Positions 43,136-52,546 of a stretch of DNA of 54,231 bases are shown piece after piece. Numbering within the stretch: position 1 is the first letter of the stretch; each line of letters opens with the position of its first letter. The DNA is from Methanobacteriaceae archaeon (GTDB lineage: Archaea; Methanobacteriota; Methanobacteria; Methanobacteriales; Methanobacteriaceae): NCBI GenBank assembly GCA_023249725.1, contig JAHFBZ010000004.1:1-54231 (forward strand), read 5' to 3'. The position numbers and the translations under genes are program-made. Below the pieces are notes generated by a model, which did no database searches, had not been told where the DNA came from, and saw only the letters and a program-made list of their open reading frames with translations.

Positions 43136-43372
43136 AAATCTTGTGGTTGATTAACAGATATTTTTCATTTTCAATAGATTTTAAGCATATTTGTTGATTT
43201 AAACGACTTAAGGGGATCAATATTCATATTGGAACGATAAAAATAGTTTAATTAAAATAAAATTATTAATTATTTATTATAGGAATAAAAAAATAAAAAC
43301 TCAGATTAACTTTGTAATAAACTTAGTATAAATAAAATTTTGTGTGCGTATAAACCAAAAAATAAGGTACAA

Positions 43373-43819
43373 TTAACGTACAATTAATACTGGGCACGTT
43401 GCCGACCTTAAAACTTTTTCAGCCACACTTCCCAGTAAAAAACGGTCTAAACCATGCTTTCCAGAATTTCCCATAATTACTAGATCTATATTTTCTTCTT
43501 TAATGGTTTCTAAAATAGTTTCTGAGGGACTTCCCACTTTAAGTTCGGTTTTTAATGTTATATTTTCACACGAACCATTGCATTTACTCATTTCTAATTG
43601 CTGGGTAAAACTATCAAGGGCGTTTTGACCTTCTTTTTTCATTACATCTTCCATTCTTTCAATTAAGTCTCCTTCAGGCAAGGTTTGAATGTAAGAGGTT
43701 TCAATTACACTTAAAACAGTTATACTTGAACCGATTAATTTTGCAAGCTCTATAGCATGTTCACCCGCTTTTTTTGAATATTTGGAACCATCTGTGGTTA
43801 ATAGTATATTATTATACAT
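43373..43819 (-). CDS. Universal stress protein (UspA family)
   Basis: A 148-aa single-domain Usp. It begins [20 protein letters not shown], the usual first strand with the conserved D, and ends with the ATP-binding loop [20 protein letters not shown] and CPVLIVR. The G-2x-G-9x-G-S pattern is complete, so ATP binding is likely. These cytoplasmic proteins dimerise and support stress survival or regulate transporters. The ATG at 43819 has GGGGTGAAAAA. Monocistronic. Confidence 0.92.
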   Translation of the reverse strand: MYNNILLTTDGSKYSKKAGEHAIELAKLIGSSITVLSVIETSYIQTLPEGDLIERMEDVMKKEGQNALDSFTQQLEMSKCNGSCENITLKTELKVGSPSETILETIKEENIDLVIMGNSGKHGLDRFLLGSVAEKVLRSATCPVLIVR

Positions 43820-44196
43820 TTTTTCACCCCTTAACTGAATAATAAATTAATTGATAACTGACATTATGGATTTAATCGACTTAAACCTTAAAGATAATTG
43901 TTTATTTATAAATTGGCCATTACGGACTAAAATATTAATAATAATCACTTTAATCAAAGGACGAGGACTTCCAGAATGATGAGCATGTTTATACCTTTCT
44001 CACTTTCTTTTTCAAATCCTTTTTATTAGTCATTATAATAAATTTGTTTTAAATTTTATTTATAATTAAGTAAAAAGAGGATAAAATAAATGAATATAAA
44101 AAAATAGTATCAAATTAATATGAAATTGAAGAGAAATTAAATAAAAAATTAATAATATTAATCAAAAATTATATTTAAAATAATAAAATAATTAAA
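43820..44196. other. Gene-free A+T-rich stretch
   Basis: About 377 bp between the usp gene and the NYN-domain gene, both on the - strand. It contains the upstream region of usp and no supported gene or repeat. Confidence 0.5.
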
Positions 44197-44682
44197 TTAA
44201 TCTTTGCAGCTGTTTTCACCATTTAAAACAAGGGTAATGTCTGCAGCGTTTTTTAAAGCAATACTAAAACCAGGTTCGGCCCCGATTACTATTGTTTCTT
44301 TACCATTCTCTTTGGCAATGTTAATAAGTGGCATAAACTCGGCATTACGGGTCATAAGTGCCAGTATGTCAATATTGGGGTTGTAAATCAATTCATAGGC
44401 CTCTACTGCCATTTGAACATCCACGTCTCCCGCCACCATCATGGGAGAAAAACCCTGGTTAACTATGGCTTCAATTAATTTATCAGATGCATATTGATTT
44501 AAAAGAACTTTAGCTACTTTTAAACTACCATTTTCTTCTAAAAGTTCTTTTATAAAGTCTAAATTAAGACAAAATTCTTTTCTGAGCATGTTTGGCCCAT
44601 CAACCAGCAAACCCACATTTTTATCTCCTGCCTTTTTTGATTTAATTGGTAAATATTCTTTAAATGAACCTAATCTTTCCAT
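44197..44682 (-). CDS. NYN-domain (PIN-like) protein, LabA/TIGR00288 type
   Basis: A 161-aa protein with the NYN fold: [10 protein letters not shown] (D28) at strand 1, [20 protein letters not shown] (D86, D88) in the middle and [23 protein letters not shown] at strand 4, then [14 protein letters not shown]-like proteins are often metal-dependent RNases. In most relatives strand 4 reads SGDSDF; here TRNAEF lacks the Asp, so catalytic activity is doubtful. The ATG at 44682 has AAGGTGATT directly upstream. Single gene; function in methanogens is not established. Confidence 0.82.
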   Translation of the reverse strand: MERLGSFKEYLPIKSKKAGDKNVGLLVDGPNMLRKEFCLNLDFIKELLEENGSLKVAKVLLNQYASDKLIEAIVNQGFSPMMVAGDVDVQMAVEAYELIYNPNIDILALMTRNAEFMPLINIAKENGKETIVIGAEPGFSIALKNAADITLVLNGENSCKD

Positions 44683-44992
44683 ATAATCACCTTAATATTA
44701 TTAATAACTATTCTAATTTTTGATAAAACTGTCATTAATATTTTTTTGCTTATTTTTATCCCCAATTTAATAATAATGACCTTATTGATAAATACTAATT
44801 TATAATGTCAATTTTCATGATGTAATTATTATAATATTATTATACTAATTTCAACACTATAATTCACACTAATTATTTTTATTACATTTTGTAGTTTAAA
44901 TAAATTTGCCAAAATCAAGCCCAAATTTTACAAGATTTTTTTTGACTGATTAATTAGGCTAAAATAATGGAAATAATATATAATTAAAATGA
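44683..44992. other. Gene-free A+T-rich stretch
   Basis: About 310 bp with homopolymeric A/T runs. No gene, tRNA or repeat is visible; it includes the upstream region of the NYN gene. Confidence 0.5.
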
Positions 44993-45763
44993 TTATAACT
45001 CTTTAAAAACATCTTTTGCAACATTTAATCCGTTTATGGCTGCTGGAAATCCTGCGTAAACGTTCATCAGAATCATAGTTTCTATTATTTCTTTTTTTGT
45101 CAGTCCAACACTTAATCCTGCTTTTACATGGAATGCTAATTGGGTCTGGGCTGTTCCCTTAACCGTAAGTGCAGATATAGTGGCAATTTGGCGAAAACTT
45201 GCTTCAAGATTTTTTCTGCTGTACACTGAACCATAAGCATGTCCAATAATATAATTCACCAGGTCCGGGGCTATTGGATCTAATTTTTCCTTTAATTCCT
45301 GAATATGGCCTTCTTCCAATTTTTCTAACCATTTTGTCCCGGTTTTAAATCTATTTTCATCTGAATTTTGAGAAACTGGATTAAATTTAATATCTCTTTC
45401 TTTAATAACTTCTTTTAATATAGTTATACCGTTTATAGCTGCTGGAAATCCACAGTAAACTGACATTTGAATCATTATTTCTACCAGTTCTTCAATAGAA
45501 CAACCCACATTAATGGCCCCATTTACATGAACTTTTAATTGGGGAGCTGCATTTCCCATTGCAGTTAGCGCGGCAACCACTGCAACCTCTTTTTGCTTTA
45601 GGGAGGTCCCTGTACGGGAGTAAACATCGCCAAACTCGTACTCAATAATGTATTTGCCTAAATCTGGTGCGATTTCATTCAAACTTTCTACTACGGCCTC
45701 TCCGGCACTACCATCAACTTCTTTAAGCTTTTTCCAGCCTATTTTATATTTTTCACTTTCCAT
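44993..45763 (-). CDS. Carboxymuconolactone decarboxylase-like protein, two tandem domains
   Basis: A 256-aa protein made of two related CMD domains. The repeats align: DLGKYIIEYEFGDVYSRTG...KEVAVVAALTAMGNAAPQL...CGFPAAINGI in the first half and DLVNYIIGHAYGSVYSRKN...QIATISALTVKGTAQTQL...AGFPAAINGL in the second. Neither half has the CxxC of AhpD peroxidases, so it belongs to the gamma-CMD side of the superfamily; the chemistry is not known for methanogen members. The ATG at 45763 follows AAGGGACATGC. Probably cytoplasmic and monocistronic, near a methyltransferase gene on the same strand. Confidence 0.85.
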   Translation of the reverse strand: MESEKYKIGWKKLKEVDGSAGEAVVESLNEIAPDLGKYIIEYEFGDVYSRTGTSLKQKEVAVVAALTAMGNAAPQLKVHVNGAINVGCSIEELVEIMIQMSVYCGFPAAINGITILKEVIKERDIKFNPVSQNSDENRFKTGTKWLEKLEEGHIQELKEKLDPIAPDLVNYIIGHAYGSVYSRKNLEASFRQIATISALTVKGTAQTQLAFHVKAGLSVGLTKKEIIETMILMNVYAGFPAAINGLNVAKDVFKEL

Positions 45764-45896
45764 GCATGTCCCTTCTTTTTTTTTTAATTGTAATCAATTT
45801 TAATTTTAAACTCAATACTCATAAATTAAAAATCCAAATAATATCTAAATTTTGTTTATAGAGTAAAAATCGATTTCTAAAGATAGAAATTTTATT

Positions 45897-46526
45897 TTAT
45901 GCAGTAGAAACCGGCCTGCAGGTAGGAATACCATAAAACTTCCACGTGGAAAATCCAGAATCTCTTAAAACGGCCAGATGGTCTTCAATAGTTATGGGAA
46001 AATATTCAAAATCAAATCTAGCCAAATGTTGATCGATTTCTTCTTCATTTTTTCCATGTTCCAGTTGGAAGTTTTTCCAGTAACTTTTTCCAATATCTAT
46101 TCCCTTGTTATTCAGTGGCCGAATATTTTCAAAGGTTATAAATACTCCATTTTCTTTTAAAATATCGTAACAAACTTTAATGGCTTTTATTCGATCTTCC
46201 GATGATAAATAATGGTGAAATTGAATGGCAGTAATTACATCTGGTTTATTTTCTAATTTTTCATGGAATTCTTGAGTTGTTGACGGATTAAGAAATTTAA
46301 CACTATCTTTTTCAGCAGATAATTTTGATCTGGCCAGATCTAGCATTCCTTCAGACGGATCCAGAAGTAGAAATTGAGTATCTGGAAATTCACTTAAGGC
46401 TTTTCCAACCAATGAACCGGTACCGCAATCAGCATCCATCCACAATTCTGGAGGGGAAGGTAGCGATTTAATTAAATTAATGGTTTCCTGATGATAAGAA
46501 CCATAATATGGTAGTGTATTTATCAC
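45897..46526 (-). CDS. Class I SAM-dependent methyltransferase, start uncertain
   Basis: A 209-aa reading from the GTG at 46526. SAM motif I is MDADCGTGSLVGKALSEFP; LLLDPSEGML follows at strand 2, and AIQFHHYLSSEDRIKAIK corresponds to motif IV. Protein-like sequence continues in frame upstream of the GTG (HYNTTPYQSDLYDTH) back to a TGA at 46590-46592, but without an ATG, GTG or TTG in frame, and the GTG has no ribosome binding site. Either the true start is lost or non-standard, or there is a 5' frameshift. The family is related to the methyltransferase at 24838. Substrate unknown. Confidence 0.72.
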   Translation of the reverse strand: MINTLPYYGSYHQETINLIKSLPSPPELWMDADCGTGSLVGKALSEFPDTQFLLLDPSEGMLDLARSKLSAEKDSVKFLNPSTTQEFHEKLENKPDVITAIQFHHYLSSEDRIKAIKVCYDILKENGVFITFENIRPLNNKGIDIGKSYWKNFQLEHGKNEEEIDQHLARFDFEYFPITIEDHLAVLRDSGFSTWKFYGIPTCRPVSTA

Positions 46527-46794
46527 ATGAGTATCATAAAGGTCGGATTGGTAGGGAGTGGTGTTGTAGTGCTTTTTAATATTATCAACTCACTATTTAC
46601 TCATTTTATTTAATTAATTTCAGCTATAATTTAAAATCAGGTTATATTTGGATCTGGACGGTATACATATATCTTAGAATCTTAATAATTAATGTTGTTT
46701 AGGAGTTATATATTAAAATTACAATATAAAATATTTGCAGCATGAATTATTAAATAAATTTTTATCTTATATTTAAACTATTGGGGAATTAATA

Positions 46795-47196
46795 ATGGAG
46801 CAAATAAAAAAATATTTTCTAAAAGATAAATTTGCCAAGTTTAATGGCATAGAAATCCTGGAAATAAAAAAAGGATGGGCTAAAGTTAAAATGGACATTA
46901 CAGAAAATCATTTAAATGGTGTGGGAATTGTTCATGGAGGAGCTATTTTCTCTCTGGCCGATATGGCCTTTGCTGCTGCTGCCAATTCACATGGAAATGT
47001 TTCGGTGGGTATAAATGCTTCTATATCCTATATGAATGCTGGAAGAGGAAAAATGCTAATGGCTGAGGCCCAGGAAGTTTCCAGAAATCCTAAATTATCA
47101 TCTTATACAGTTAGGATAACTGATGAAAAAGAGGATCTGGTGGCTATTTTTCAAGGAATGGCCTATTTAAAAAGAGATAAAATTGATTCTTTATAG
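46795..47196 (+). CDS. Hotdog-fold thioesterase (PaaI family)
   Basis: A 133-aa protein, the normal length for single-domain PaaI-type acyl-CoA thioesterases. The active-site helix region reads NGVGIVHGGAIFSLADMAFA (about residues 41-60), with the HGG turn at 47-49 and D56. It is followed by VGINASISYMNAGRGKMLMA, the dimer strand. These tetrameric cytoplasmic enzymes hydrolyse small acyl- or aryl-CoA esters; the substrate here is unknown. The ATG at 46795 has a GGGGAATTAATA element. Intact, monocistronic. Confidence 0.88.
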   Translation: MEQIKKYFLKDKFAKFNGIEILEIKKGWAKVKMDITENHLNGVGIVHGGAIFSLADMAFAAAANSHGNVSVGINASISYMNAGRGKMLMAEAQEVSRNPKLSSYTVRITDEKEDLVAIFQGMAYLKRDKIDSL

Positions 47197-47322
47197 AATT
47201 CGATTTGAATCTTTTTTAAATCATAATTGGAGTAAAATAATTAGTAAAATAAAGATCAGATTTTTGATAATTAGATTTTCTAGGTTAATAAAAATAAAAA
47301 ATAATTAAAATATTATACTCTA

Positions 47323-47817
47323 TTAATCTGCTGAATTCTTTTCTTTTAAAACAATACATCGGAGTTCCTGTGCTTCTTTAAAGTTTTTATCCTTTTTAAC
47401 TGCCTTTTGAAGTAATAGTTCAGCATATTCGTAATTTTTAAGATTGTAAAATCCTTTGGCTTGCAGATAGAGTCCAAACTTGTAAAAATCGTCCTTTTGT
47501 GAATATCTTTTCAAAAAAAGCTCAAGAGTATCTACTGACTCTTGATATCTTTCTAACATTAAAAGAACGTAGCCTTTATTATATATTACCATACTGTCCA
47601 TAGGATTAAGGGCCATGACATGTTCAAAGCAATCTAAAGCTTCAGAATATTTTTCAAGACTTAAAAGAGCTATACCTTTATTGTTCCATGCTGGAGAGTA
47701 GTTTTCATCAGTTTTAAGTGCTTTATCAAAAAATACCAATGATTTTTTTATTTCTCCTTGTCCTAAGAATGACATGGCCTGGTCATAATACATTTTTACA
47801 TCATCAACACTCATCAT
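47323..47817 (-). CDS. Tetratricopeptide repeat protein
   Basis: 164 aa composed of about four TPR units: DQAMSFLGQGEIKKSLVFFD (partial), PAWNNKGIALLSLEKYSEAL, MVIYNKGYVLLMLERYQESV and a last repeat around KFGLYLQAKGFYNLKNYEYA. Conserved W/LG/Y/A/F/A/P positions are present in the second and third. TPR proteins act as protein-protein adaptors. Two consecutive ATGs at the start; GGAGTGTG precedes them. No partner can be inferred from the neighbours. Confidence 0.85.
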   Translation of the reverse strand: MMSVDDVKMYYDQAMSFLGQGEIKKSLVFFDKALKTDENYSPAWNNKGIALLSLEKYSEALDCFEHVMALNPMDSMVIYNKGYVLLMLERYQESVDTLELFLKRYSQKDDFYKFGLYLQAKGFYNLKNYEYAELLLQKAVKKDKNFKEAQELRCIVLKEKNSAD

Positions 47818-48058
47818 TTAAACACACTCCAGTTATTAGCTTTGATAAAATATATTCATGAATTTTAATGTTTTAGATTATAAACTTAAATTATAATTTT
47901 CTTGGCTAATTAGTTTATAGTTATTTCCCATTTATAAAAAATATGATTTATTAAAAGATATCCTCTTAATTTATTAAAAGTAATTTTAGTAGTTAAAAAT
48001 AAGAAAAAAGCAAAATTAGATTTTTAATTAAAAAATTATTTAATGAAATTTCATTAAT

Positions 48059-48517
48059 CTATTTTTTCATAACAGGGAACTGTACCTCAGTTAGGAGTTC
48101 GCTTTCATCGACCTCATTGGGATCATTGAAGTAAACTTCAGTAATAGGCCCTACAATATTGTAACCATTTGATATTGCATATTCGGCAACACCCATAATC
48201 ACCGGCCCTACTTCAGTATAAGGACCTTTATGTATGGCTGCAACTACCATATGTTTGGCTATGGTCTTAGATTTTATTTTTTCATCTTCAGGTATATTTC
48301 CGGCAACTGAAAAACCTATTTCATATATTAATTCTTCTTCAGGAACTTCTTCTGGGCTGTTGTAGTAGGTTCCATACACGAGGCCAGTCATTTCCAGGCC
48401 TTTATCCATTACCCACATTCCTAACTCCTGCATATAATCTGGAATTTTTAGATAACTGCCTTTACATTCTATATAAACTACTGTGGCCTCTTCAAATTTT
48501 TTTTCAATTATATCCAT
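48059..48517 (-). CDS. GyrI-like / AraC effector-binding domain protein
   Basis: A stand-alone ligand-binding domain of about 152 aa, paralogous to 39447-39902 and 48649-49122. Landmarks: ATVVYIECKGSYLKIPDYM, GLVYGTYYNSPEEVPEEEL, the central KHMVVAAIHKGPYTEVGPV and the C-terminal EVYFNDPNE and ELLTEVQFPV. The open frame begins at 48532, but GGAGGT sits about 8 nt before the ATG at 48517, which is therefore preferred. The neighbouring gene downstream in transcription is the TPR gene. Ligand unknown. Confidence 0.82.
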   Translation of the reverse strand: MDIIEKKFEEATVVYIECKGSYLKIPDYMQELGMWVMDKGLEMTGLVYGTYYNSPEEVPEEELIYEIGFSVAGNIPEDEKIKSKTIAKHMVVAAIHKGPYTEVGPVIMGVAEYAISNGYNIVGPITEVYFNDPNEVDESELLTEVQFPVMKK

Positions 48518-48648
48518 TCGAAAAACCTCCATTTGATTAATTATATTAATAAATTTGTAACTGGTTATTAATCATTGTATCAATTAGGTATTCTAAACTA
48601 TTCATCAATAATTCATACATAACGTCTCATTTTAAATCAGTTTATTGC

Positions 48649-49122
48649 TCAAATCACTGGAAATTGGACTTCGGTTAGCAGTTCTTCTGCCGAGGCCATT
48701 TCTGGACTGTTTAAATATATTTCTTTGACGGGCCCCACTATTTTTAGATTATTCTGGATCGTGTATTCGTATAAATCCACATAAACTGATGATGATTCAC
48801 CACAAGGGCCTTTAAATACGGTGGAAACTACTTGATGCTCAGAAATTGTCTGGAGGTGCACTTCTTGGTTATTTAGATTTTTAGGATTTTCTTCATCTAT
48901 TTTTCCTTCAAATCCCGCCCCTACTTCCCATTCTAATTCACTAGGAGTCACTTCTAAAGGAGAATTATAATACATTCCATAGACTGGATACTTTGGTTCT
49001 AGGCCATTTTTTACTAACCATTCAATTAAAACCCCTAAACAGCTTGGAATTTTGTCATAACTACCAATTTGATAAATAAATGCTACTTGATGCTCTGGAA
49101 CTGTTTTTTTCTCTATTTTCAT
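48649..49122 (-). CDS. GyrI-like / AraC effector-binding domain protein
   Basis: A 157-aa paralog of the preceding gene, arranged in tandem with it (about 130 bp apart, same strand). Landmarks: KKTVPEHQVAFIYQIGSYDK, PVYGMYYNSPLEVTPSELEW, ISEHQVVSTVFKGPCGESSS and KEIYLNSPEM with ELLTEVQFPV at the end. The ligand is not known; such domains often sense drugs or metabolites. The gene starts about 200 bp from the divergent tetR gene, so a shared regulatory region is possible. Confidence 0.82.
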   Translation of the reverse strand: MKIEKKTVPEHQVAFIYQIGSYDKIPSCLGVLIEWLVKNGLEPKYPVYGMYYNSPLEVTPSELEWEVGAGFEGKIDEENPKNLNNQEVHLQTISEHQVVSTVFKGPCGESSSVYVDLYEYTIQNNLKIVGPVKEIYLNSPEMASAEELLTEVQFPVI

Positions 49123-49275
49123 TTTAGGATTCCCTATTTAGTTATATTAGATTGTAAATTTTCTAATTAATTATTATAAATTGCTTATATGAACTATTTT
49201 GTGGAAGAGTACATGAAAAGTATTTCAGGTAAGTATCTATTTCAAAATTTTTAAATAAATAAATATAAATACTAA

Positions 49276-49289
49276 ACTGACTAATCAGT
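49276..49289. promoter_or_regulatory. Probable TetR operator
   Basis: ACTGA-CTAA-TCAGT forms a dyad about 40 bp upstream of the tetR start, over the presumed promoter. This type of ACTGA/TCAGT dyad is common for TetR regulators, so autorepression is likely. The same space is upstream of the divergent GyrI-like gene. Confidence 0.6.
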
Positions 49290-49327
49290 CTATATTAATT
49301 TAATGAATTATAATATAAGGTGAAAAT

Positions 49328-49888
49328 TTGAAGGAAAAAGAACTGCAGATACTAAATGCATCATTAAAACTATTTGTAGAGAATGGATTTCATGGAACAT
49401 CCACTGCAAAGATAGCTAAATCTGCAGGAGTGGCTACAGGAACATTATTTCACTATTTTAAAACCAAAGAAGAGTTAATCAATAGATTATATTTGTATGC
49501 TAAAGAATCCATGCTGGGTGAAATCAGTGGCCACTACAACATTGAAAAATCATTTAAGGAAAATATAAAATATTTGTGGATATCCCTAGTTGATTTCGGA
49601 ATAAAAAAACCAGAAATGTTTCAATTTATTCTCAGTTTCCATTGTTCTCCATACATAACTTCTCTAACAAAAGAAGAGATTGAAAACCGCTTAGAAATGG
49701 CCTTAGAATCATATACTGTAGGTTTGAAAAAACAAGAGATTAAGAATATTTCTTATGAATTGATTGTGGACTTTTTATGGGGCAGCATCGTGTCCACAGT
49801 GGACCATATTGAAAAATATCCAGAAAAAGCCGTTGATAAAATTAAAGAACAGGCTTTTGACCTTTTCTGGGATGGAATTTCTCAATAA
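49328..49888 (+). CDS. TetR-family transcriptional regulator
   Basis: A 186-aa one-component repressor. The N-terminal helix-turn-helix is complete: EKELQILNASLKLFVENGFH, then TSTAKIAKSAGVATGTLFHYFKTKEELI, with the hallmark GTLFHYFKTKEEL recognition helix. The C-terminal ligand domain is variable and of normal size. The start is a TTG at 49328 after AAGGTGA. It lies 100 bp before the aldo/keto reductase gene on the same strand and shares a short upstream region with the divergent GyrI-like gene, so one or both are plausible targets. Confidence 0.9.
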   Translation: MKEKELQILNASLKLFVENGFHGTSTAKIAKSAGVATGTLFHYFKTKEELINRLYLYAKESMLGEISGHYNIEKSFKENIKYLWISLVDFGIKKPEMFQFILSFHCSPYITSLTKEEIENRLEMALESYTVGLKKQEIKNISYELIVDFLWGSIVSTVDHIEKYPEKAVDKIKEQAFDLFWDGISQ

Positions 49889-49997
49889 TTTCAGGATTGT
49901 ATTTTCATAGATTGTATTTCACATAATAAACTCGATATTAGATTGAAAATATTAAAAATGGATTTTTAACAATTTAGAAATAAATGAGGTGTTATAT

Positions 49998-51245
49998 TTG
50001 CAAAAAAGAACTGTTAAAAAGACAGGTGATGAATTATCTGCATTGGGCTTTGGTGCCATGCGATTACCGACAAAAAATGGAATGATCGACAAGCAAATGG
50101 CCAAAGAACAAATTTATTATGCTATTGATCATGGAGTATACTTCATTGACACTGCAGTGCCCTATCATGGGGGCGGTAGTGAACCTTTCCTCGGTGAAAT
50201 CCTTGCAGGAGAATACCGAGATAAAGTGAAAATTTCCACAAAAATGCCCCAATGGTTAGTAAAAAAATACGAAGACATGGAAAAAAATCTTAATCAACAG
50301 CTTAAAAATCTACAAACGGATTGTATTGATTATTATTTTATTCACAGCCTGGGTAAAAGTAGTTTTGAGAGAATAGAAAAATTAGGACTTCTAAAATTTT
50401 TGGATAATGCCAAAAAAGAGGATAAAATAAAATATGCGGGGTTTTCTTTTCATGACAGTAAGGATGCTTTTAAACCAATAGTGGATGCCTATGATTGGGA
50501 TGCCTGCATGTTGCAGTTCAATTACGTGGATGAAAATAGCCAGGCAGGTATTGATGGGGCATATTATGCTCATTCAAAAGGAATGGCTGTAATTGGGATG
50601 GAACCACTTAAAGGCGGGAAATTGGCAGGAAACATTCCCTTGAAGGCGGCCGAAATATGGGATAAATCTGAAATTAATAGGACACCTGCTGATTGGGCCT
50701 TTAGATGGGTTCTCAATCACCCGGAAATTACTTGTGTGATTTCTGGAATGAATAGTATGGATCAGGTAAAGGAGAATATAAAAATTGCTAATGATACGGC
50801 GCCTGATTCCCTTACCCCTAACGAATTAGAACTTTACACCCAAGTAAAACAGGTTTTTAAAGACTTGATGAAGATTAACTGCACCACATGTGGTTATTGT
50901 TTGCCCTGTCCAGCGGGTGTTGATATTCCTGGATGTTTTGACATTTACAACGATAAATATCTTTTCAAGGACCGCACTGCTGGGGTTACTTACATTTTAA
51001 GGATGGGTGGAATTTTTAATGATGGTCAATCACATGCCGGCCTATGTAATGGCTGTGGAAAATGTGTAATGGCCTGTCCTCAAAAATTAGAAATCCCTGA
51101 GCTTTTAAATGAAGTTTCTAATGATTTAGGTGGACTCGGATTTAATTTAAAGGTTAAATTAATGGGATCTGTGGGAATGCCTCTTATGAATGCCTTTCTT
51201 TCATTGAGGAATAAATTTTCGGGATCATCAAAACAAAAGAATTGA
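49998..51245 (+). CDS. Aldo/keto reductase with C-terminal ferredoxin-type [4Fe-4S] domain
   Basis: A 415-aa fusion. The AKR barrel holds the catalytic tetrad: D51 and Y56 in [15 protein letters not shown]82 in ISTKMP and H116 in YYFIHSLG. The C-terminal part has two cysteine clusters, [19 protein letters not shown] and [13 protein letters not shown], suited to Fe-S clusters. Such AKR-ferredoxin proteins are frequent in anaerobes, where ferredoxin rather than NADPH alone may be the electron partner; substrate unknown. The TTG at 49998 follows GAGGTG with good spacing and is preferred over the in-frame GTG at 49989, which overlaps the ribosome binding site. Likely controlled by the adjacent TetR. 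Confidence 0.9.
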   Translation: MQKRTVKKTGDELSALGFGAMRLPTKNGMIDKQMAKEQIYYAIDHGVYFIDTAVPYHGGGSEPFLGEILAGEYRDKVKISTKMPQWLVKKYEDMEKNLNQQLKNLQTDCIDYYFIHSLGKSSFERIEKLGLLKFLDNAKKEDKIKYAGFSFHDSKDAFKPIVDAYDWDACMLQFNYVDENSQAGIDGAYYAHSKGMAVIGMEPLKGGKLAGNIPLKAAEIWDKSEINRTPADWAFRWVLNHPEITCVISGMNSMDQVKENIKIANDTAPDSLTPNELELYTQVKQVFKDLMKINCTTCGYCLPCPAGVDIPGCFDIYNDKYLFKDRTAGVTYILRMGGIFNDGQSHAGLCNGCGKCVMACPQKLEIPELLNEVSNDLGGLGFNLKVKLMGSVGMPLMNAFLSLRNKFSGSSKQKN

Positions 51246-51420
51246 TTATTTAATTTTTATTTTCCCATTTCTTTTTCAATTATTTTTAATTCTTTTTTTT
51301 AATTAATTCTGAATTTTAAATAAAGTTTAAAATTAAATTTTTTCTATAATTTTAGAATAGAATAATAAATAGATTAATTTTTGAAAAAATAATAAAATCA
51401 GATCAATCAAAAGATTTAGA

Positions 51421-51505
51421 CGCCGAGACTGGGATTTGAACCCAGGGAGAGCGAATGCTCACAGGATTTCGAATCCTGCGCCTTACCAGACTAGACTATC
51501 TCGGC
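51421..51505 (-). tRNA. tRNA-Ser (anticodon CGA)
   Basis: On the - strand the 85-nt sequence starts GCCGAGATAGTC and ends CCCAGTCTCGGC followed by discriminator G. The acceptor stem GCCGAGA/TCTCGGC is complete. The anticodon arm CAGGA-TTCGAAA-TCCTG gives anticodon CGA (reads UCG), and a long class-II variable arm (TGAGCATTCGCTCTC) confirms Ser. The T arm has GGTTCAAAT. CCA is not encoded. Confidence 0.95.
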
Positions 51506-51938
<433 letters not shown>

Positions 51939-52035
51939 ATAGAACAGCTTATTAAGGTTTGGGTTCATGTTATAAAAAGATTTTGATTTTATTTTGCTAA
52001 TTGTAGTTATAGGATAAAATAATGGCCTCAGCTTA

Positions 52036-52512
52036 TTACTGGGATTTGAGTGTCAATAAATAATCTTCCAAAGTAATATGGGGAATAATTTCACAAGAAA
52101 CTGATCCCTCTTTGGATCTACCGGCCATGAACTGATAGGCAAAAGACTGGGAGTACTTTTTAGCATATTCATAATTTTTCCATTGATATATGCCTTGAAA
52201 ATATCCATTTTGATAATTGATGGTTCAGACCTTGGCCTGAAATCCAGGAAGTCCCACAAAAAAGAGTAGAGGGATCCATGAGAAACGAATGTTATCTTGT
52301 GGTTTCATATTCTCCACTAAGAATCTGACTTTGAAGACCACGCAATCAATAAGTTCATCATCCGGATCTATTTCTACTTCACGGAATATGGTGAATTCCT
52401 GGCCGTCCTCCATGACTAAAATTTTACCAATCTTGGTTTTCGGGAAATGTATTTTTCTAAAAATAATATTTTTTATGGTGTTTAAAAGTGAGTAGAGTGG
52501 ATTAAAGGACAT
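52036..52512 (-). pseudogene. Interrupted gene for a small dimeric alpha-beta-barrel (YdhR/monooxygenase-like) protein, in-frame TGA
   Basis: A single frame from the ATG at 52512 (ribosome binding site GGTGAT) to TAA at 52036 would encode about 158 aa, except for a TGA at 52225-52227. Before it the protein reads MSFNPLYSLLNTI... to LLFFVGLPGFQAKV; after it TINYQNGYFQGIYQWKNYEY and SQSFAYQFMAGRSKEGS. The junction suggests an original Trp codon (TGG to TGA). GF..K(x)W...GYFQG.Y.W...A..Y...FA..FM resembles small stress-responsive barrel proteins of the monooxygenase-like group. Selenocysteine is unlikely, since no other sign of it is seen. The gene is probably dead, or the base is a sequencing error. 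Confidence 0.65.
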
Positions 52513-52546
52513 TTTATCACCAGAATACAATGTAAAATTTAAAAAA

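Noticed and set aside
52225-52227. In-frame TGA as a possible selenocysteine codon
   Set aside because: The context suggests a Trp codon, no SECIS-like hairpin was noticed, and Methanobacterium-type genomes are not known selenoprotein users. A nonsense mutation or error is simpler.
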